A stretch of DNA of 64,000 bases from Pseudomonas orientalis (GCF_002934065.1 NZ_CP018049.1:1486501-1550500), one strand, 5' to 3'; positions 10,901 to 20,408 are shown, numbered from the stretch's first letter. The notes: a model not told the origin generated them from the letters alone. Program-made: numbers and translations.

Positions 10901-12227
10901 GCTCTACCCCGACCTGGATGCGCAACAGGCTGCCAGGGTGTTGGACTCATTCGATTTCCCCGCTGGCCGTGAAAGGGCTATGGAGCTTAGCCTCGTCAGG
11001 CGATTGGGAAGTGGTCCGCTGGAACTACAAGCGATAGGTCTGCGGGATATTCCCGGTGAATTTCGTCAGTACCTGAATTCGGCGACGACGCTGGATCAGG
11101 CAAGGCTGCGGCTGCAGGGGATCGACCAAAGCGTGAGTGGGGTTGCAGTGACCCTGCCGCCGGCACGGCCGAGTGTGATCGTGACAAATCAGTGGCGATC
11201 ATGGGGTGATAGCCTTGAGGGTGCATCGCTGCAAGCCGTACCGGAAACGTTCAGCGTCTACAAGCACACGCCAGTATACAGTCGGGATTCGGGCTGGTCC
11301 CAGACCGAAGGTACGTTCATTAAAGTAGCGGATCGTTACTATCGTACAACCGCTGATGTGACATGGTACGACACGAGTGTGGCTATTCGAAATCCCAACG
11401 TTTCCTATAACGACTTTGATAGTTTCGAACTGATGTTGCGAAACAACCCGTCTGAACAGCCGATGGTCGCACTCTATGACCGCGGTACTTCCACGTGGCG
11501 TGTCATTGATCGACGACCTTTTGAAAAACCGATCACTGCTTACGTTCAGGACGCGTTCCCGGAAATGAGCACGTCGACCCACCGACAAATTGCCCGGGAG
11601 ATATTCAACAAATACCACAAGAGCTTCGAATATGTGGACCTGCTGCGTATCTGGCGCACGGGGCAGACAAGTATGAAAGATCCTTTGTCGCTTATTTATT
11701 TGTCCGTTCACACAGGAGGAGCGAACCCGAAAATTCATATCGGCCGAGCTCATGAGGGCGCTCTACCACCTGTCTGGCGGCGTGTGAATTTTGAGCCTGC
11801 CAGTTTTGACCCTCACTTCATTCATGCTGTCACCCGTCCAGGGCCGGTCACGCTGCGAGGGTTGATGGCTGAGATAATGGCCAGGGTCGTGGGTGCTGAA
11901 TTACTGGAGACATCGACATATGGAACTGCACTCTTATTCAGGCGTGTACAGGACGGTGGACTTTATTGCGTACACCCGGTTGACATCCATGAACCGTTCG
12001 TCACAGATGTTGATTTCCTTCGTGTACCTGTGCGCAGTTTCGGCCGCACGGGGCGGCCGGGGAGATTTGCTGTCAGGGAAAACGCCTTTCCTCAAAACGC
12101 TGCACGGGTGCGTGTGGCGCTTGGAGAGAACAGGCTGATAAACCTGATCGGAGGCATTCTGCATAACCGCCACGGCACCCAGCTCCCCAATCTGTTTATT
12201 ATCAGGATCAGCGCCAGTCCCTCCTAA
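7992..12227 (+). CDS. Large dermonecrotic-toxin-like protein (DUF6543 type), 1411 residues
   Basis: A very large protein resembling the DUF6543/'dermonecrotic toxin domain' proteins of plant-associated Pseudomonas. The assignment is by overall pattern, not by a catalytic motif. Residues 1-700 form the conserved N-terminal region (TFSSFLNERVNAIFP near 37; TRFTFDRDEAADQGLPSSLTP near 120). A hydrophobic stretch near 776-845 (VEGMVELALAVFPTKITFVI) could insert in a membrane. The C-terminal 550 residues hold repeat-like units of the form GIYT...F...WYKVTYD...GIWRL near 885 and VYSRDSGW...FIKVADRYYR near 1092. No signal peptide, PAAR, Rhs or VgrG motif is visible and no immunity gene is adjacent. 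Its base composition looks more AT-rich than its neighbours, which suggests acquisition. The ribosome-binding site is weak (AAGGGCT). Confidence 0.7.
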   Translation: MQLASRLSSTPSASLWATQDNDYKAHYRNQLEGIDKKLQVLRARPTFSSFLNERVNAIFPSTAKPLDASRVFIESDSSDATVEPDADQVTRLLPSLMDAVVRRIVDDQPATYANRRTRFTFDRDEAADQGLPSSLTPVAFDAFLDDLAGSLQTAYKTCLDAFWNKADTAADPRSHKQRVILARSLQISLEASLLRADGTLNSNGLLLVEAFVAYPDAVARQTRPNRPAGYSLVLKGTTADMPLHGALVLTSQGPSDPPSADNTSPAAPVARRVEPSASVGIVVLFTPNRGLEAFPSLALLDQELHRRLNTDYEFDSLFTLLANKDCEPATTLRDRVPATGCFAYEEIFESVFSTSVASQYEKLIEDLAFEVSRYQQRGVDEDFSQLPASLNLATDMQRLFGVSDVLLARETKRSKAELDQFLSTAAEADKQAWATAVRDYLSELQRTDTGEGAPSVLQFGDHKALLAYSNEQLAKALEDQYGINTDPSDIKVTIRRPNPAPGIYFPGARPNPQTGQSHYAIETKSLAELALVNVDYLDEVFVAKSRLSLYGEPYTELTTQQVKDLVRDVDIGGSYIEFLNTRLLTSSEARRLKQDFVNVMHKQLRVDAIEAKIAKDYLAHPQDLSYLLVKSVLDQPTDNGQRAKVEGYKVVVAALYVRDILVRGVLAFISKKPKVYTVVLYTPRAKDGRAFREFTGMTQLLEQFINDEAWRDYLFERMDGDALPRLRSTLRRGVFRSEVSLSPISLNFLEWYYDVEARAAIAHADRKTTSTHEANVRSVWTVVEGMVELALAVFPTKITFVIGLVRSAMSLSAALDALQNDDSVGATHQFVRAFTYAVGALVDGAVGFAPIHLTPPARPQLPHNMALKAAPKGVTPLSGWESKGIYTRPGKGSTPGQHFLKEKDRWYKVTYDKTSGTGIWRLQKPRQTAEYQYHLPPLAQNTLNEWVIRSPEYGLRGGYHSRMARDDLTRLYPDLDAQQAARVLDSFDFPAGRERAMELSLVRRLGSGPLELQAIGLRDIPGEFRQYLNSATTLDQARLRLQGIDQSVSGVAVTLPPARPSVIVTNQWRSWGDSLEGASLQAVPETFSVYKHTPVYSRDSGWSQTEGTFIKVADRYYRTTADVTWYDTSVAIRNPNVSYNDFDSFELMLRNNPSEQPMVALYDRGTSTWRVIDRRPFEKPITAYVQDAFPEMSTSTHRQIAREIFNKYHKSFEYVDLLRIWRTGQTSMKDPLSLIYLSVHTGGANPKIHIGRAHEGALPPVWRRVNFEPASFDPHFIHAVTRPGPVTLRGLMAEIMARVVGAELLETSTYGTALLFRRVQDGGLYCVHPVDIHEPFVTDVDFLRVPVRSFGRTGRPGRFAVRENAFPQNAARVRVALGENRLINLIGGILHNRHGTQLPNLFIIRISASPS

Positions 12228-12261
12228 GTGAGCACGCTGATCGTGTGGTCAAGGAGCAAGG

Positions 12262-14541
12262 TCAGCGGATGGGACGAACGATAGGGGCGGGTTTGATACG
12301 TCCCAGGGTGGGGGCTTTTGTCGATGGGAATTCCCTGCTGCCGTCTACGCAGAAGGAGGAGAGCGGGTTGCGTAGCCCAATCCCCTCCATCACACCGATG
12401 ATGTTGTTGAAGGGCACCGCCGGGCTGAACAGGTAGCCCTGGATATAGTCGCAGCCGTGTTTGAGCAACAGCTCGAATTGCGCCTGGGTTTCCACGCCTT
12501 CTGTGACCACCTGCAAGTGCAGGGTATGAGCCATGCCGATAATCGCCTGCACGATTTCACTGTCTGCGGTGGATTTGGGAATGTCCTGGATAAACGAGCG
12601 GTCGATCTTCAAGGTGGTGAGCGGCAGCCGCTTGAGATAGGCCAGCGATGAATAGCCAGTGCCGAAGTCATCGATGGCCAGGGAGACACCCAGCGCACGG
12701 ATCTGCCGCAACAAGGCCAGAGTGCTGCTGATATTGCCCATCAACGCGTTTTCGGTGACTTCCAGCTCCAGGCGATTGGCGGCAATGCTGGCAAAGCGCA
12801 GGGCGGCTTCGATTTCGTCAGCCAGTTCATCACGGGCCAGGTTCAGGGCCGAGCAGTTCACGGACATGGTCAGTTCGGTATAGCCGCGATCAGACAGCAG
12901 GCTCAGATCGTGACAGGCCTGGCGCAATACCCAGTGGTCCAGTTCGGCAATCAGCCCGTTGCTCTCGGCAATCCCGATAAACCGGTCCGGCGCCAGCAGG
13001 CCGTGTTGCGGATGCTGCCAGCGCACCAGGGCCTCCAGGCGCGTGACCTTGCCGAGCTTCATGTCGAAGATCGGCTGATAGAACAGCACCAGCTCGTTAC
13101 GCGTGCGCAGGGCGGCGCGCAGTTCTTCTTCCAGTTGCAGCTCCAGGAAGGCGCGGGTTTTGAGGTTGGAACTGAAGAAGTGCAGGCTGTTGCGCCCGGC
13201 GTCCTTGGACTGGTAAAGCGCCAGGTCGGCGGTTTTGAGCAGTTCTTCACAGGTCTGGCCGTCGTCGGGAAACAGGCTGATTCCGATGCTGGTGGTCATG
13301 ACCATGCGCCGGCCTGCCAACTCGATGGGTTCTTTCATTTTTTGCATGATGCGCTGGGCCATGTGCCGCGCTTCGTCGCGATGATGGATATTGATCAAAA
13401 TGCAGAACTCATCGCCGCCAAAACGCGCGACCACGTCGGCATGGCTGCGCACCGAGCTCTTGATATGGCTGGCCAGTACGGTGAGCAATTGGTCGCCGGC
13501 GTCATGCCCAAGGCTGTCGTTGATGCGTTTGAAATGGTCGATGTCGAGAAAGATCACCGCCAGCATGCCGTTGGATGCAGTTTTTTCAGCAACCTTTTCC
13601 GCAAAGATCTGATTGAAGCCCCGCCGGTTGAGCAAGCTGGTCAGCGCGTCGTAATGGGCGACCTGCTGCAACGAGGCGCGGGCCTGGTCCAGTTCGCTGA
13701 GCAGCGCGTTGACCCGGCGCAGATCGCGTTCCTTGTGCTGCAGTTTTTTGTCCGCCAGGGCGGCGCTGATGCTGCTGCCGATGACCAGTAAGGTAATCAC
13801 CGCCACCGACAGGCCCAACTGCATGGGGTTGTTATCCACCGGCAATTCCATGTTCACGCCGTTGGGTACCAGCATTTGCATGGCTGCCATGCCGGTGAAG
13901 TGCATGCTCAGAATGCCCGCGCCGAGCAATAGGCTGGCGGCGTATTTGAGCAATTGATGAAATACGCCGGCACCGTTGCGCAGGTAGCTCGACAGCAATA
14001 ATGCCGCCAGGCTCGCGCCGATTGCAATTGCCACCGATGCCATGAACAGCTCGGAGTCGAAGTACACCTGGGCCTGGGAGCGCATGGCCGACATGCCGAC
14101 GTAGTGCATCAGCGCGATACCCACACCCATCCACACCGAGGCCAGCAGGTACTGGTGAAATCGCAGGCGTGCATGACTGAGGGTTTGCATGGCGAACAGC
14201 GAAGCGATCAGCGCGATGACCAGCGAGGCGAAGGTCATGATCAGTTCGTAATGAATGGCAATGGGCGCCTGGAAGGCCAGCATGCTGATGAAGTGGGTCG
14301 ACCAGATTCCACCCGCCAGGCAGCCTGCGCCCAACCAACGCCAGTTGCGGCGGGCTTTGGGGTCTTCCGCGTGGCCCACGCGTTCGGCCATATCCAGCGT
14401 GCCGAAGCCCGCCGCGCAGGCGACCAGGTACGCCAGTAGCACCAGAAAGGGGTTATGACTGCAATTGAGTAATAAGTGCCCGTTGTCTGGAAGGTCGGTG
14501 AAAAAATGCAGCCCCAGCCATTCCATAGCATGTCCCGTCAT
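12262..14541 (-). CDS. MHYT-GGDEF-EAL membrane c-di-GMP enzyme
   Basis: A 759-residue bifunctional signalling protein. Residues 30-250 form a seven-helix MHYT sensor with the motif variants THFISM, MHYVGM and MHFTGM, proposed in this family to bind copper and sense oxygen, CO or NO. The GGDEF domain follows (RFGGDEF near 375), then EAL (LEALVRW near 502, DDFGTGYSS, LKIDRSFI). Both catalytic motifs are intact. The inhibitory RxxD site reads SHAD instead, so product inhibition may be lost. It converges on the toxin-like gene with only 34 bases between stops. A second ATG five codons in is an alternative start. Confidence 0.93.
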   Translation of the reverse strand: MTGHAMEWLGLHFFTDLPDNGHLLLNCSHNPFLVLLAYLVACAAGFGTLDMAERVGHAEDPKARRNWRWLGAGCLAGGIWSTHFISMLAFQAPIAIHYELIMTFASLVIALIASLFAMQTLSHARLRFHQYLLASVWMGVGIALMHYVGMSAMRSQAQVYFDSELFMASVAIAIGASLAALLLSSYLRNGAGVFHQLLKYAASLLLGAGILSMHFTGMAAMQMLVPNGVNMELPVDNNPMQLGLSVAVITLLVIGSSISAALADKKLQHKERDLRRVNALLSELDQARASLQQVAHYDALTSLLNRRGFNQIFAEKVAEKTASNGMLAVIFLDIDHFKRINDSLGHDAGDQLLTVLASHIKSSVRSHADVVARFGGDEFCILINIHHRDEARHMAQRIMQKMKEPIELAGRRMVMTTSIGISLFPDDGQTCEELLKTADLALYQSKDAGRNSLHFFSSNLKTRAFLELQLEEELRAALRTRNELVLFYQPIFDMKLGKVTRLEALVRWQHPQHGLLAPDRFIGIAESNGLIAELDHWVLRQACHDLSLLSDRGYTELTMSVNCSALNLARDELADEIEAALRFASIAANRLELEVTENALMGNISSTLALLRQIRALGVSLAIDDFGTGYSSLAYLKRLPLTTLKIDRSFIQDIPKSTADSEIVQAIIGMAHTLHLQVVTEGVETQAQFELLLKHGCDYIQGYLFSPAVPFNNIIGVMEGIGLRNPLSSFCVDGSREFPSTKAPTLGRIKPAPIVRPIR

Positions 14542-14663
14542 AGCGTCGCGTCACAGCCAGAGGCGATGACCTATGACATCGAGTATAGAAGCCTCGCGGG
14601 ATTTGCCATGAATAATGGCACTTTGATTCAACTCTTTTTGCATGTCGCCCATAGCGTCTGATA

Positions 14664-15029
14664 CTAAGCGCTGATGGGGAAAGGTCGTTCTTCGAGGGGC
14701 GCCAGGCCGAAGGCGGCGCGGGCGGTATCGCAGTCGACGTTTTGCACGCCCTGGCTCCACGAGGCGTCGAACTCGCGACAGGGGCTTGAGCGCTGTTCAT
14801 AAATCGAACAACGCGTGCCTTTACCTACCTCTCCCTCGAGGCTGCAGCAGCGTGCGGGCTTCTGGTCGGTGCCGATCATTGCCACGCGCGTGGGGTTGAT
14901 CTGCACCACCAGGTCGTCGGGCACCGTACCGCCCGATGAGGCGCATTCGCCCCAGAAGAAAGACACGCGAAAGTGTGAACAGCAGGCACCGCAATTCAGA
15001 CACGGACTGGCTTCGGACATGGGCGTCAT
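14664..15029 (-). CDS. YkgJ-family cysteine-cluster protein
   Basis: A 121-residue small cytoplasmic protein of the YkgJ (putative zinc/iron-chelating) family. The N-terminal cluster is CLNCGACC, followed by CASSGG, RCCSLEG, RCSIYEQRSSPCREF and NVDC, so enough cysteines for a metal or Fe-S site are conserved. The role is not established. A start at the second Met (MSEASPC) is equally possible. It lies 122 bases upstream of the MHYT gene on the same strand. Confidence 0.9.
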   Translation of the reverse strand: MTPMSEASPCLNCGACCSHFRVSFFWGECASSGGTVPDDLVVQINPTRVAMIGTDQKPARCCSLEGEVGKGTRCSIYEQRSSPCREFDASWSQGVQNVDCDTARAAFGLAPLEERPFPISA

Positions 15030-15268
15030 CGATTAAGAGTAGGGAAGGGGAACTGCGGGAAGGCTCGCCATTCTATCTGGGCCGTGGCCGTTGGGAAGGG
15101 GGGCGCATAGATATATTTTCGTAGGGAAAGTCCCGTAATTTCGGGGATATCACGCCCTATCAGCTTTACGAATCATTACAGACAAGCGCCGCCAGCCTGA
15201 CTATGTTGCAGCTACTGAGCAGGATGCAGTGGGCATCGCAGCTCTCATAACAATAAAGAGACGGACCC

Positions 15269-16615
15269 ATGCAGAACTCGACCCAAGCGGCGAATGCCTG
15301 GCGCATTCTGTTCCTGCTGTTTCTCGCCAACCTGTTCAACTTCTTCGACCGCACCATTCCCGCGATCATCATCGAGCCGATCCGCATGGAATGGCATCTG
15401 AGCGACTTTCAGCTCGGCATCATCGGTACCTCTTTCACCATCGTCTATGCCATCGCCGGGCTACCGCTGGGGCGCCTGGCCGATACGGGTTCGCGCAGCA
15501 AACTGATGGGCTGGGGCCTGTTTGCCTGGAGCGGGCTGACGGCGATCAATGGCCTGGTTGGCAGTTTCTGGAGCTTCCTGCTGGTGCGCATGGGCATCGG
15601 TATCGGGGAAGCCAGCTATGCCCCCGCCGCCAATTCATTGATCGGCGATCTGTTCCCCGCCCATCGCCGGGCGCGCGCCATGGGGATCTTCATGCTCGGC
15701 CTGCCGTTGGGCTTGTTGCTGGCATTCTTCACCATCGGCGCGATGGTCAAGGCGTTCGACAGCTGGCGTGCGCCGTTCTTTATTGCCGCGGTGCCGGGGC
15801 TGATCCTCGCGGTGTTCATGTTCTACATCAAGGAGCCCAAACGCGGCGCGGCGGAATCGGTGCAAGTGTCCCAGGAACGCGTCGACCGTCCGATCCGCCG
15901 TGTGCTGGCGGTGCCGACTTTCCTGTGGCTGGTGCTGGCCGGGTTGTGCTTCAACTTTGCCACCTACGCGTGCAACTCATTCCTGGTGCCGATGCTGCAA
16001 CGCTACTTCCTGATGCCTTTGCAGGAGGCCGCGGTGGCCACCGGTGTGATCGTCGGCCTGACCGGTCTGGTGGGCCTGACCCTGGGTGGCTGGATTGCCG
16101 ACAAGATCCACCAGCGGGTCGCCAATGGCCGGCTGCTGTTCGCCGCGTGCAGCCTGATCATCTCCACGGCTACCACCGCCTGGGCCTTGCATGCCGGGCG
16201 TATCGAGATCGGCGTGTTCGTCTTGCTGTTCAGCGTGGGTTGGTTGTTTGCGTACAACTTCTATACCTGCGTCTACACGGCGATCCAGGACGTGGTTGAA
16301 CCGCGGCTGCGAGCCACGGCGATGGCGTTGTTCTTTGCCGGTTTGTATCTACTGGGTGGGGGGATGGGGCCGATTGTGGTGGGCGGACTGTCTGATCATT
16401 TTGCGCATGCGGCAATGTACGCGGCGGGGGCCGAGCAGATGACCGAGGCTTATAAGGCGGTGGGGTTGCATGACGCCATGTACTTGATCCCGGTGGCGTT
16501 GTTTCTGACTATGCTGTTTTTGTTTCAGGCTTCGCGCAGTTTTGTGCGTGATGCCAGGCGGATGAAGGAGGGGTTGAGTGCGGTGGAGGTGCCGGCTGCG
16601 GCGGCGACAGCTTGA
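15269..16615 (+). CDS. MFS transporter, spinster-like
   Basis: A 448-residue inner-membrane transporter with 12 predicted helices. It shows the spinster-like MFS pattern: NFFDRTIPAIIIEPI in helix 1, GLPLGRLADTGSRSKLMGWG after helix 2, and GIGEASYAPAANSLIGDLFP in helix 4. The last two match the usual MFS motif A and spinster motifs. The substrate cannot be read from sequence. It is a lone gene with ribosome-binding site AAAGAGACGG; a block of repeats follows. Confidence 0.9.
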   Translation: MQNSTQAANAWRILFLLFLANLFNFFDRTIPAIIIEPIRMEWHLSDFQLGIIGTSFTIVYAIAGLPLGRLADTGSRSKLMGWGLFAWSGLTAINGLVGSFWSFLLVRMGIGIGEASYAPAANSLIGDLFPAHRRARAMGIFMLGLPLGLLLAFFTIGAMVKAFDSWRAPFFIAAVPGLILAVFMFYIKEPKRGAAESVQVSQERVDRPIRRVLAVPTFLWLVLAGLCFNFATYACNSFLVPMLQRYFLMPLQEAAVATGVIVGLTGLVGLTLGGWIADKIHQRVANGRLLFAACSLIISTATTAWALHAGRIEIGVFVLLFSVGWLFAYNFYTCVYTAIQDVVEPRLRATAMALFFAGLYLLGGGMGPIVVGGLSDHFAHAAMYAAGAEQMTEAYKAVGLHDAMYLIPVALFLTMLFLFQASRSFVRDARRMKEGLSAVEVPAAAATA

Positions 16616-16629
16616 GACCGAGGTGAGTC

Positions 16630-16699
16630 TATCGGGGCTCCACACATTTTGATTTGTGAACGCAGTCAAGTGTGGGAGGGGGCTTGCCCCCGATGGCGG
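16630..16699. repeat. REP pair: decayed copy plus intact GI-type REP
   Basis: An intact REP (TGTGGGAGGGGGCTTGCCCC, 16671-16699) is preceded at 16630-16650 by a shortened inverted copy that has lost most of its central palindrome (ATCGGGG-CTCCACACATTT). The pair is probably a worn tail-to-tail arrangement. Confidence 0.75.
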
Positions 16700-16763
16700 C
16701 CTCTTGGCTGGCCAGTATTTTGGATCAGATCGAGTACATATCCGTTTCTGCGGTCACGGCCAC

Positions 16764-17060
16764 TTAGGGTTCCGCCCTGACGGCGGGTCACTTTGGAAAA
16801 GCCCCAAAGTAACCAAAGGGCTCTTGCCCCACCACTCGGCACCTCGCCTAGGCTCGGTGTGCCCTCTCTCCGGCTTGAATCCTTGGGCCGCCGCCACGCG
16901 CCATCCATGGCGCGGGGCGGCTAACCCTGCGTCCTGCCGGGTTGCCCACGGATTCAAGCCTGCGTTCGGCCAGCGTGGTTTAACGGGGCGCCTAAGATCA
17001 AGATCAAAAGCCAGATCAAGAGCAAGAGCGGCTCGCTTCGCATCGTGGTTACTGCAGGCT
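16764..17060. repeat. Long non-coding Pseudomonas intergenic repeat
   Basis: A block of about 300 bases starting near AGGGTTCCGCCCTGACGGCG. It contains a GGAAAAGCCCCAAAG segment, a strong GC hairpin around 16889-16922, and ends in an A-rich stretch with repeated GATCAAGA units. From memory, near-identical blocks occur between genes in many Pseudomonas genomes, where short ORFs are often annotated in them by mistake. No convincing gene is present on either strand. Confidence 0.65.
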
Positions 17061-17117
17061 TCTATGGCCTACAAAGTTGTGTAGATGCCCCGATGAGGCC
17101 CTGAAGGCTTATAAAAA

Positions 17118-17322
17118 AGCCCGCATTGTGTGCGTAATGCTGTTCAGTTAAGCGTACATCGCCCTCTGTAGGAGCGAGCTTGCTCGCGAAAAACGTCAAC
17201 GATAACGCGTGTTTCCTGATTGAACGCGGCGCCTGTGGTTTTTCGCGAGCAAGAGCTAGGCGCCCCCCTCGCTCCTACAAAAAGCCTTAACTGAACGGCA
17301 TTACGCATTGTGTGCGGGCCTC
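17118..17322. repeat. Long inverted repeat flanking a REPIN, downstream of rapA
   Basis: Sequence 17118-17153 (GCCCGCATTGTGTGCGTAATG and on) is repeated in inverted form at 17287-17322 with few differences. The arms are about 35 bases and enclose a TGTAGGAGCGAGC-type REPIN. On the minus strand the far arm is followed by TTTTTTAT. The structure could act as the rapA terminator when folded. Confidence 0.7.
17167..17279. repeat. REPIN of the TGTAGGAGCGAGCTTGCTCG family with an altered right arm
   Basis: The left arm, TGTAGGAGCGAGCTTGCTCG, is intact. The right arm should read CGAGCAAGCTCGCTCCTACA but carries about 14 extra bases (AGCTAGGCGCCCCC) between GCGAGCAAG and CTCGCTCC. It sits inside the inverted repeat at 17118-17322. 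Confidence 0.85.
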
Positions 17323-17342
17323 TCTTTTTCAGCAGGCAGTGA

Positions 17343-20189
17343 TCAACCCGCCACCAGCACTCGAATCGCTTCCAGTCGCAACGCGGCCTTGTCGAGCATG
17401 GCCAGGCCTTGCTCGCGCTGGTTGCGCAGGGCCACCAACTCGCTGTCGCGTACGGTCGGGTTGACCGCTTGCAGGGCGGTCAAACGCGCCAGCTCTTCGT
17501 CGGTGTCGGCCGCCAGGCGACGCTTGGCCTCGGCCACGCGCTCGGCGTGACGCGGGGCGATCTTCTCTTCGCCGGCGTTGATGCGCGGCGTCAATTGGTC
17601 GCGCTGAGCCTGCACGAACTTGTTGGCGCTGGCACGCGGCACGCTTTCCAACTGGTCGTTCAAGGTCACGAACGACACGCGGCCGGACAGGTCATTGCCG
17701 TTGGCATCCAGCAGGCAGCGCAGCGCCGCCGGTGGCAGGTAGCGACCCAGTTGCAGCGAGCGTGGGGCAACCACTTCGCTGACATACAGCAGTTCCAGCA
17801 AGACGGTGCCCGGCTTGAGCGCCTTGTTCTTGATCAGCGCCACGGCGGTGTTGCCCATGGAACCGGACAGCACCAGGTCCATGCCGCCTTGCACCATCGG
17901 GTGTTCCCAGGTGATGAACTGCATGTCTTCACGCGACAGCGCCTGGTTGCGATCGTAGGTGATGGTCACGCCTTCGTCGTCGCCCAGGGGGAAGCTGGCG
18001 TCGAGCATCTTTTCGCTGGGTTTGAGGATCAGCGCGTTTTCCGAATGGTCCTCGCTGTCGATGCCGAAGGCGTCGAACAGGGTTTCCATGTAGATCGGCA
18101 GGGCGAACTGGTCGTCCTGCTCGAGGATGTCCTCGACCAGCGCATCGCCTTCACCGGCGCCGCCGGAGTTGAGTTCCAGCAAGCGGTCGCGGCCGGTGTG
18201 CAGTTCCTGTTCCAGACGCTCACGCTCGGCACGGGCCTCGTCGATCAGCGCTTGCCACTCGCCGTCGTCGGCGTTTTCCAGCAGCGGCAGCAGGCGCGGG
18301 CCGAACTGATGCTGCAGGGCGTTGCCGGTCGGGCAGGTATTGAGGAACGCGTTCAGGGCTTCGTGGTACCACTGGAACAGACGCTCTTGAGGGCTGGTTT
18401 CCAGGTACGGAACGTGCAATTCGATCACGTGTTTCTGGCCGATCCGGTCCAGACGGCCGATGCGCTGTTCCAGCAGGTCGGGGTGGGACGGCAGGTCGAA
18501 CAGCACCAGGTGGTGGGAGAACTGGAAGTTGCGACCTTCACTGCCGATTTCCGAGCAGATCAGCACCTGGGCGCCAAACTCTTCATCGGCGAAGTACGCT
18601 GCGGCGCGGTCGCGTTCGAGGATGTTCATGCCTTCGTGGAACACCGTGGCCGGGATGCCGGAACGTACGCGCAGGGCGTCTTCCAGGTCCATGGCGGTTT
18701 CGGCGTGGGCGCAGATCACCAGGACCTTGGTGCGCTTGAGCATTTTCAGCTGGTCGATCAGCCACTCGACACGCGGGTCAAAGCGCCACCAGCGGTGCTC
18801 TTCCTCGATGTCCGGTTGCGCCTGGAAGCTGACTTCGGGGTACAGCTCGGCGTGTTCGCCCAGCGGCAACTCCATGTATTCGTCCGGGTTCGGCAGCGGG
18901 TAGGCGTGCAGCTTGCGCTCCGGGAAGCCTTGCACGGCGGCGCGGGTGTTGCGAAACAGCACGCGGCCGGTGCCGTGGCGGTCGAGCAGCTCACGCACCA
19001 GGCGCGCGCTGGCTTCGGTGTCGCCATCGTTGACGGCGGTCAGCAAGGCTTCGCCTTCGTTACCAAGGAAACCCTGGATGGTCTTGTGCGCGGCAGGCGA
19101 CAAGCGGCCCTTGTCGAGCAGCTCCTGAACGGCTTCGGCCACCGGGCGGTAGTTCTCGCTCTCGGCGCGGAAGGCGTGCAGGTCGTGGAAACGGTTCGGA
19201 TCGAGCAGGCGCAGGCGCGCGAAGTGGCTGTCCTGGCCGAGTTGTTCCGGGGTGGCGGTGAGCAGCAGCACGCCGGGAATCACTTCGGCGAGTTGTTCGA
19301 CCAGCGAATATTCGGCGCTGGCCTTGTCTTCATGCCACACCAGATGGTGGGCTTCGTCGACCACCAGCAGGTCCCAACCGGCCGCGAACAGTGCGTCCTG
19401 GGCCTTCTCGTCGTCCACCAGCCATTCCAGGGCGACCAGCGCCAGCTGCGTGTCTTCGAACGGGTTGGTGGCATCGCTTTCGATAAAGCGTTCTTCGTCA
19501 AACAGCGCAACCTGCAGGTTGAAGCGGCGGCGCATTTCCACCAGCCACTGGTGCTGCAGGTTTTCCGGGACCAGGATCAACACGCGGCTGGCGCGGCCCG
19601 AGAGCAACTGGCGATGGATCACCAGGCCCGCTTCGATGGTCTTGCCCAGGCCCACTTCGTCGGCCAGCAATACCCGCGGCGCGATACGGTCAGCGACTTC
19701 GCGGGCGATGTGCAGTTGGTGCGCGATCGGTTGCGCACGCACGCCGCCCAGGCCCCACAGCGAGGACTGCAGTTGGCGGCTGGTGTGTTCCAGGGTGTGG
19801 TAGCGCAGCGAGAACCAGGCCAGCGGGTCGATCTGCCCGGCGAACAGGCGGTCGCTGGCAAGGCGGAACTGGATGAAGTTGGACAGTTGGGTTTCCGGCA
19901 GGGTGACCTGCTCGTTCTGCCCGTTGAGGCCGTGGTAGACCAGCAGGCCGTCGACGTCGTCGACTTCCTGTACGGTCATTTTCCAGCCTTCGAAATGGGT
20001 GATGCTGTCGCCCGGCGAAAACCTCACGCGGGTGAGGGGCGCGTTCCGTAGCGCATACTGGCGAGTGTCGCCAGTGGCCGGATAGAGCACGGTCAACAAG
20101 CGGCCGTCCTGTGCCAGAACGGTGCCTAACCCCAGCTCTGCTTCGCTGTCACTAATCCAGCGTTGCCCCGGTTGATACTGCTGCGCCAT
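17343..20189 (-). CDS. rapA: RNA polymerase-associated ATPase RapA (HepA)
   Basis: A 948-residue Swi2/Snf2 ATPase that binds RNA polymerase and helps recycle it after termination. The N-terminal Tudor-like region begins [16 protein letters not shown]. Walker A is ADEVGLGKT near residue 178, the DEAH box lies near 281, and motif VI ([10 protein letters not shown]) near 573. The length matches RapA of gamma-proteobacteria (about 950-970). It is monocistronic; transcription probably ends in the inverted repeat and REPIN region just downstream. Confidence 0.97.
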   Translation of the reverse strand: MAQQYQPGQRWISDSEAELGLGTVLAQDGRLLTVLYPATGDTRQYALRNAPLTRVRFSPGDSITHFEGWKMTVQEVDDVDGLLVYHGLNGQNEQVTLPETQLSNFIQFRLASDRLFAGQIDPLAWFSLRYHTLEHTSRQLQSSLWGLGGVRAQPIAHQLHIAREVADRIAPRVLLADEVGLGKTIEAGLVIHRQLLSGRASRVLILVPENLQHQWLVEMRRRFNLQVALFDEERFIESDATNPFEDTQLALVALEWLVDDEKAQDALFAAGWDLLVVDEAHHLVWHEDKASAEYSLVEQLAEVIPGVLLLTATPEQLGQDSHFARLRLLDPNRFHDLHAFRAESENYRPVAEAVQELLDKGRLSPAAHKTIQGFLGNEGEALLTAVNDGDTEASARLVRELLDRHGTGRVLFRNTRAAVQGFPERKLHAYPLPNPDEYMELPLGEHAELYPEVSFQAQPDIEEEHRWWRFDPRVEWLIDQLKMLKRTKVLVICAHAETAMDLEDALRVRSGIPATVFHEGMNILERDRAAAYFADEEFGAQVLICSEIGSEGRNFQFSHHLVLFDLPSHPDLLEQRIGRLDRIGQKHVIELHVPYLETSPQERLFQWYHEALNAFLNTCPTGNALQHQFGPRLLPLLENADDGEWQALIDEARAERERLEQELHTGRDRLLELNSGGAGEGDALVEDILEQDDQFALPIYMETLFDAFGIDSEDHSENALILKPSEKMLDASFPLGDDEGVTITYDRNQALSREDMQFITWEHPMVQGGMDLVLSGSMGNTAVALIKNKALKPGTVLLELLYVSEVVAPRSLQLGRYLPPAALRCLLDANGNDLSGRVSFVTLNDQLESVPRASANKFVQAQRDQLTPRINAGEEKIAPRHAERVAEAKRRLAADTDEELARLTALQAVNPTVRDSELVALRNQREQGLAMLDKAALRLEAIRVLVAG

Positions 20190-20408
20190 GCTGCCTGACT
20201 CCCGCCGTGAAAAAGCCGACTATCTTAACGGAACAAGGCCCCACGCCCAAGGACTCTGACGAAAACTACTGGGTTGGTGCGCACGCCTGCCGGCTAAATC
20301 GACGGGTGGCGGGCACTCACAACTGTCGACTGGGTCACAGCTTGGCGAGCGCGCGCTCAAGTCGCCCTGGGGCGCGCCGACAGCCTGTTGATCAGGAGAA
20401 TCAAGATT

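Noticed and set aside
16754..16957. 67-codon minus-strand ORF in the long repeat
   Set aside because: It lies inside a recurrent non-coding repeat, has no ribosome-binding site and reads like translated repeat sequence.
17409..20051. 880-codon plus-strand open frame opposite rapA
   Set aside because: Antisense shadow of rapA caused by codon bias.
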